Positions 5,765 to 7,329 of a stretch of 7,329 nucleotides of DNA are shown piece after piece. The notes beneath the pieces were generated by a model. The model was not told the DNA's origin. It saw nothing but the letters and a program-made list of their open reading frames with translations, and ran no database searches. The stretch's first letter is position 1, and every line of letters starts with the position of its first letter. The stretch covers positions 1 through 7,329 of the forward strand of contig JAUZEM010000513.1 of assembly GCA_030839005.1 (NCBI GenBank). Reading direction: 5' to 3'. The stretch is from Actinomycetota bacterium (GTDB lineage Bacteria; Actinomycetota; Acidimicrobiia; IMCC26256; PALSA-610). The translations under genes were made by a program, and so were the position numbers.

Positions 5765-6748
5765 TCACGTTCCGCGTGGCGTCAGCCCCGCGGCGACGTA
5801 GATCGCGTCGAGCACGCGCATGTTGGCGATCGAGTCGGCGGGCGCAGTCAGTGTCGTCTCACCGTGCAGCACCGCCGCGCAGAACGCCTCGAGTTGGTAC
5901 TCGTAGGTCGGCCGGCGCGAGAACCGCTCGGTGCGAGCGTCGTTACCGCTCTTCACGCGCATGCGGTGCCACAGTTGTGGCGAGGTCGGGTTGATCACGT
6001 GCAACTCGCCCCGGTCGCCGATCACCCGTGCGTACGTCTGGATGAACCATCTCGACCACATCGAACACGTGATGCGTCCCGTATGGCCGCTCGGGAACGT
6101 CAACTCCGCGCGCATCGCCCGATCGACGTCGGGGGTGTGCAACTTGGCGTGGGCCGAGCGGACGTCGGGCTCCTCGCATCCGAGCAGGCGTGCCATGTGC
6201 ACCGTATAGGTGCCCACATCCATGGTCGCACCGCCCGCGAGATCGTATTGATAGCGGATGTCGGAGAACTTCGGGAACGGGAAGCACAGCGCGGTCTCGA
6301 CCCGCCGGAGGACGCCCAACTCGTCACTCTCGACGATCTCGCGCATGCGCTTCGCGAGCGGGTGATACCGGTAGTGGAAGGCCTCCATCACGACGAGGCC
6401 GGTGCGCGCCGCGACCGCGGCGACCTCTTCGGCCTCCTTCGCGTTCGCGGTGAAGGGCTTCTCGCACAGCACGTGCTTGCCCGCCTCCAACGCGGCGATC
6501 GTCCACTCCGCGTGCAGCCCATTGGGGAGGGGGTTGTATATCGCGTCGAGCTCGGGATCGGAGACGAGCGCCGCGTAGGAGTCGCGCACCTTCGCGATGC
6601 CGTGCTTCGACGCGAACGCGTCGGCGCGGCCGCGATTCCGGGCGGCCACCGCTCGGACCTCAGCTTCAGTGATGTTGCGGGCGGGCTTGATCACAGCCGA
6701 CGGCGCGATGCGAGCCGCGCCGAGGATTCCGATCCGAACTGGACCCAT
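5765..6748 (-). CDS. Gfo/Idh/MocA-family NAD(P)-dependent oxidoreductase
   Basis: This 327-residue cytoplasmic dehydrogenase has an N-terminal Rossmann domain and a C-terminal alpha/beta substrate domain. The dinucleotide-binding start is VRIGILGAARIAP (4-16). DAIYNPLPNGLHAEW (68-82) follows, then the family signature CEKPFTAN (95-102) with the K97 that contacts cofactor and substrate, MEAFHYRYHP (121-130), and GGATMDVGTYTVHMAR (172-187) with D177 and H184 in the usual catalytic positions. The GAARIAP and MEAFxYRxHP patterns are closest to the dihydrodiol dehydrogenase / D-xylose dehydrogenase branch, so a sugar or a vicinal diol/ketone is a plausible substrate, though the exact one cannot be read from sequence. 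An in-frame GTG at 6757 would add three residues. I prefer the ATG at 6748 because a TACAGT hexamer ends seven bases before it and overlaps the GTG. No Shine-Dalgarno is visible. It appears monocistronic and unrelated to the sterol operon. Confidence 0.9.
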   Translation of the reverse strand: MGPVRIGILGAARIAPSAVIKPARNITEAEVRAVAARNRGRADAFASKHGIAKVRDSYAALVSDPELDAIYNPLPNGLHAEWTIAALEAGKHVLCEKPFTANAKEAEEVAAVAARTGLVVMEAFHYRYHPLAKRMREIVESDELGVLRRVETALCFPFPKFSDIRYQYDLAGGATMDVGTYTVHMARLLGCEEPDVRSAHAKLHTPDVDRAMRAELTFPSGHTGRITCSMWSRWFIQTYARVIGDRGELHVINPTSPQLWHRMRVKSGNDARTERFSRRPTYEYQLEAFCAAVLHGETTLTAPADSIANMRVLDAIYVAAGLTPRGT

Positions 6749-6755
6749 TCGGTTC

Positions 6756-6785
6756 ACTGTAAGGTCGCCACGCGAACGTCCGCAA
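6756..6785 (-). promoter_or_regulatory. Candidate leaderless promoter of the Gfo/Idh/MocA gene
   Basis: On the - strand TTGCGG (6785-6780) and TACAGT (6761-6756) are 18 bases apart, resembling a sigma-70-type -35/-10 pair. The -10 ends seven bases before ATG 6748, so transcription would start at the start codon or one base before it. No ribosome-binding site is present, which agrees with a leaderless mRNA. The element is read by eye; a -35 of this quality can occur by chance. Confidence 0.45.
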
Positions 6786-6850
6786 CGCGCGCTCCCGACT
6801 GCAGCCGCGCAACGCCCGGTTCATGTTGATGAGAAGGAGCAGCAAAGAAC

Positions 6851-6878
6851 GGCGGCGATCCCGGATGGAATCGCCGCC
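6851..6878 (-). terminator. Hairpin terminator downstream of the right-edge gene
   Basis: A perfect 9-bp stem, GGCGGCGAT (6851-6859) with ATCGCCGCC (6870-6878), can be extended inward past one mismatch by two CG pairs around a 4-base loop. It lies 21 bases beyond the stop of the - strand gene ending at 6900. On that strand the stem is followed by GTTCTTTG, a weak U-tract, so intrinsic termination is plausible but not ideal. On the + strand no gene leads into it. Confidence 0.6.
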
Positions 6879-6899
6879 GCCTCTTGCGTTACGTCGTCA

Positions 6900-7329
6900 C
6901 TAGCAGGCGGTGCCCGTCGTTGGGCCGGGCGCCGTGTAGTCGCGGCAGAAGATGACCGCATTTCCACTGCCCTGTGTGATCGTGAGGTGCGCCCCGGTAA
7001 CGGTCACAACCGGCTTCGTGAGCGTCCACTGGGTGCTCCCGCCTCCCCCACATCCGACGGTCTTCGTCGACGGAGGCGGGTTCGGGGCCGTCGCCGTTGC
7101 AGTCATATCCGTGATCGTGCCGCGGCCATTGTGGTCGCTGTTGCCGAGGCCGACGTCCGTCGTTCCCGGCTGCGCCGGCACGGGATTCTGGCCGGGGGCC
7201 TCATGACCTTGCGGGTTCGCGCACGTATACGTAACCGTTCCCGTGGCTGTCAGGTGAGCGATCGCGGGCACGTTCCCCAGCCCACTGAAGTTGCCACCGG
7301 TCAGAGTCACCGATGCTCCACTAAAGGTC
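6900..7329 (-). CDS. Thr/Gly-rich, probably secreted hypothetical protein, C-terminal part (5' end outside window)
   Basis: The frame is open at the right edge and ends in TAG, giving at least 142 residues. There is an in-frame GTG at 7310, but codons for TFSGAS continue upstream in the same style, so the true start is outside the window. Composition is rich in Thr, Gly, Ala, Val and Pro with alternating beta-type segments (LTATGTVTYTC, ITDMTATATAP, PVVTVTGAHLTI), as in exported beta-sandwich proteins of actinobacteria. NPQGHEAPGQNPVPAQPG, just after the first cysteine, looks like a loop or linker. Four cysteines (in YTCANP, VGCGGGGS, IFCRDYT and the final residue) could form two disulfides; the last residue of the protein is a cysteine. 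The pattern resembles hypothetical secreted proteins with a TC(A/T)NPxGxxAPGQN element that I have seen in actinobacteria, with no known function. The signal peptide would be outside the window. A hairpin follows the stop. Confidence 0.7.
   Translation of the reverse strand, partial: TFSGASVTLTGGNFSGLGNVPAIAHLTATGTVTYTCANPQGHEAPGQNPVPAQPGTTDVGLGNSDHNGRGTITDMTATATAPNPPPSTKTVGCGGGGSTQWTLTKPVVTVTGAHLTITQGSGNAVIFCRDYTAPGPTTGTAC

Noticed and set aside
5711..6829. 372-codon + strand frame covering the Gfo/Idh/MocA gene
   Set aside because: Antisense shadow. The - strand frame has the EKP motif, Rossmann motif and catalytic Asp/His.
6823..6903. Short + strand frame of 26 codons across the hairpin (begins ATG TTG ATG)
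   Set aside because: No ribosome-binding site before its ATG, composition mostly Arg/Ser/Pro, and it runs through the terminator-like stem. Likely chance.
1..7329. CRISPR array, tRNA/rRNA, insertion sequence, toxin-antitoxin or defence genes
   Set aside because: No direct repeats with regular spacers, no cloverleaf-like segments, no transposase or nuclease motifs in any plausible frame.

Overview
This is a 7.3 kb window of very GC-rich DNA with strong G/C preference at third codon positions, frequent GTG starts and tightly overlapping genes. The sterol-catabolic gene content, together with an 'AGC' lipobox lipoprotein and apparent leaderless promoters, points to an actinobacterium. An uncultured or environmental lineage such as Acidimicrobiia would fit better than Mycobacterium, but this is inference because no rRNA or marker gene is present.

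Left part (1-3959, + strand): five genes read as one operon. They are the 3' portion of ipdA, then ipdB, ipdC, a DUF35-type OB-fold protein, and a thiolase-superfamily lipid-transfer protein (Ltp3/Ltp4-like). Each of the four junctions is a 4-base ATGA or GTGA stop/start overlap, so the genes are probably translationally coupled. IpdA/IpdB form the CoA-transferase-fold enzyme that opens the last steroid ring, and IpdC is the flavin enzyme acting just before it in degradation of the C/D rings. The OB-fold/Ltp pair resembles the retro-aldolase module that shortens sterol side chains. The operon therefore joins two stages of sterol breakdown. Its promoter and any TetR-family (KstR/KstR2-like) operator lie upstream of the window.

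Middle part (3960-5400): a well-formed Shine-Dalgarno sequence precedes a 466-residue secreted lipoprotein with six Asp-box (BNR) repeats, a likely beta-propeller of unknown substrate. It converges with a small 72-residue coiled-coil gene on the - strand (5400-5618), leaving only 14 bases between the stops.

Right part (5765-7329, - strand): a Gfo/Idh/MocA-family NAD(P)-dependent oxidoreductase, then a strong hairpin, then the C-terminal part of a Thr/Gly-rich secreted-looking protein that runs off the window. Both complete - strand genes have a TAnnnT -10 hexamer exactly 7 bases before an ATG and no Shine-Dalgarno, which suggests leaderless mRNAs.

I see no mobile element, CRISPR array, tRNA, rRNA or defence system. 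The most notable points are the OB-fold protein that has lost all four zinc-ribbon cysteines, the non-thiolase active site of the Ltp protein, and the paired leaderless promoters. Most of the window is recognisable sterol catabolism, not a new system.
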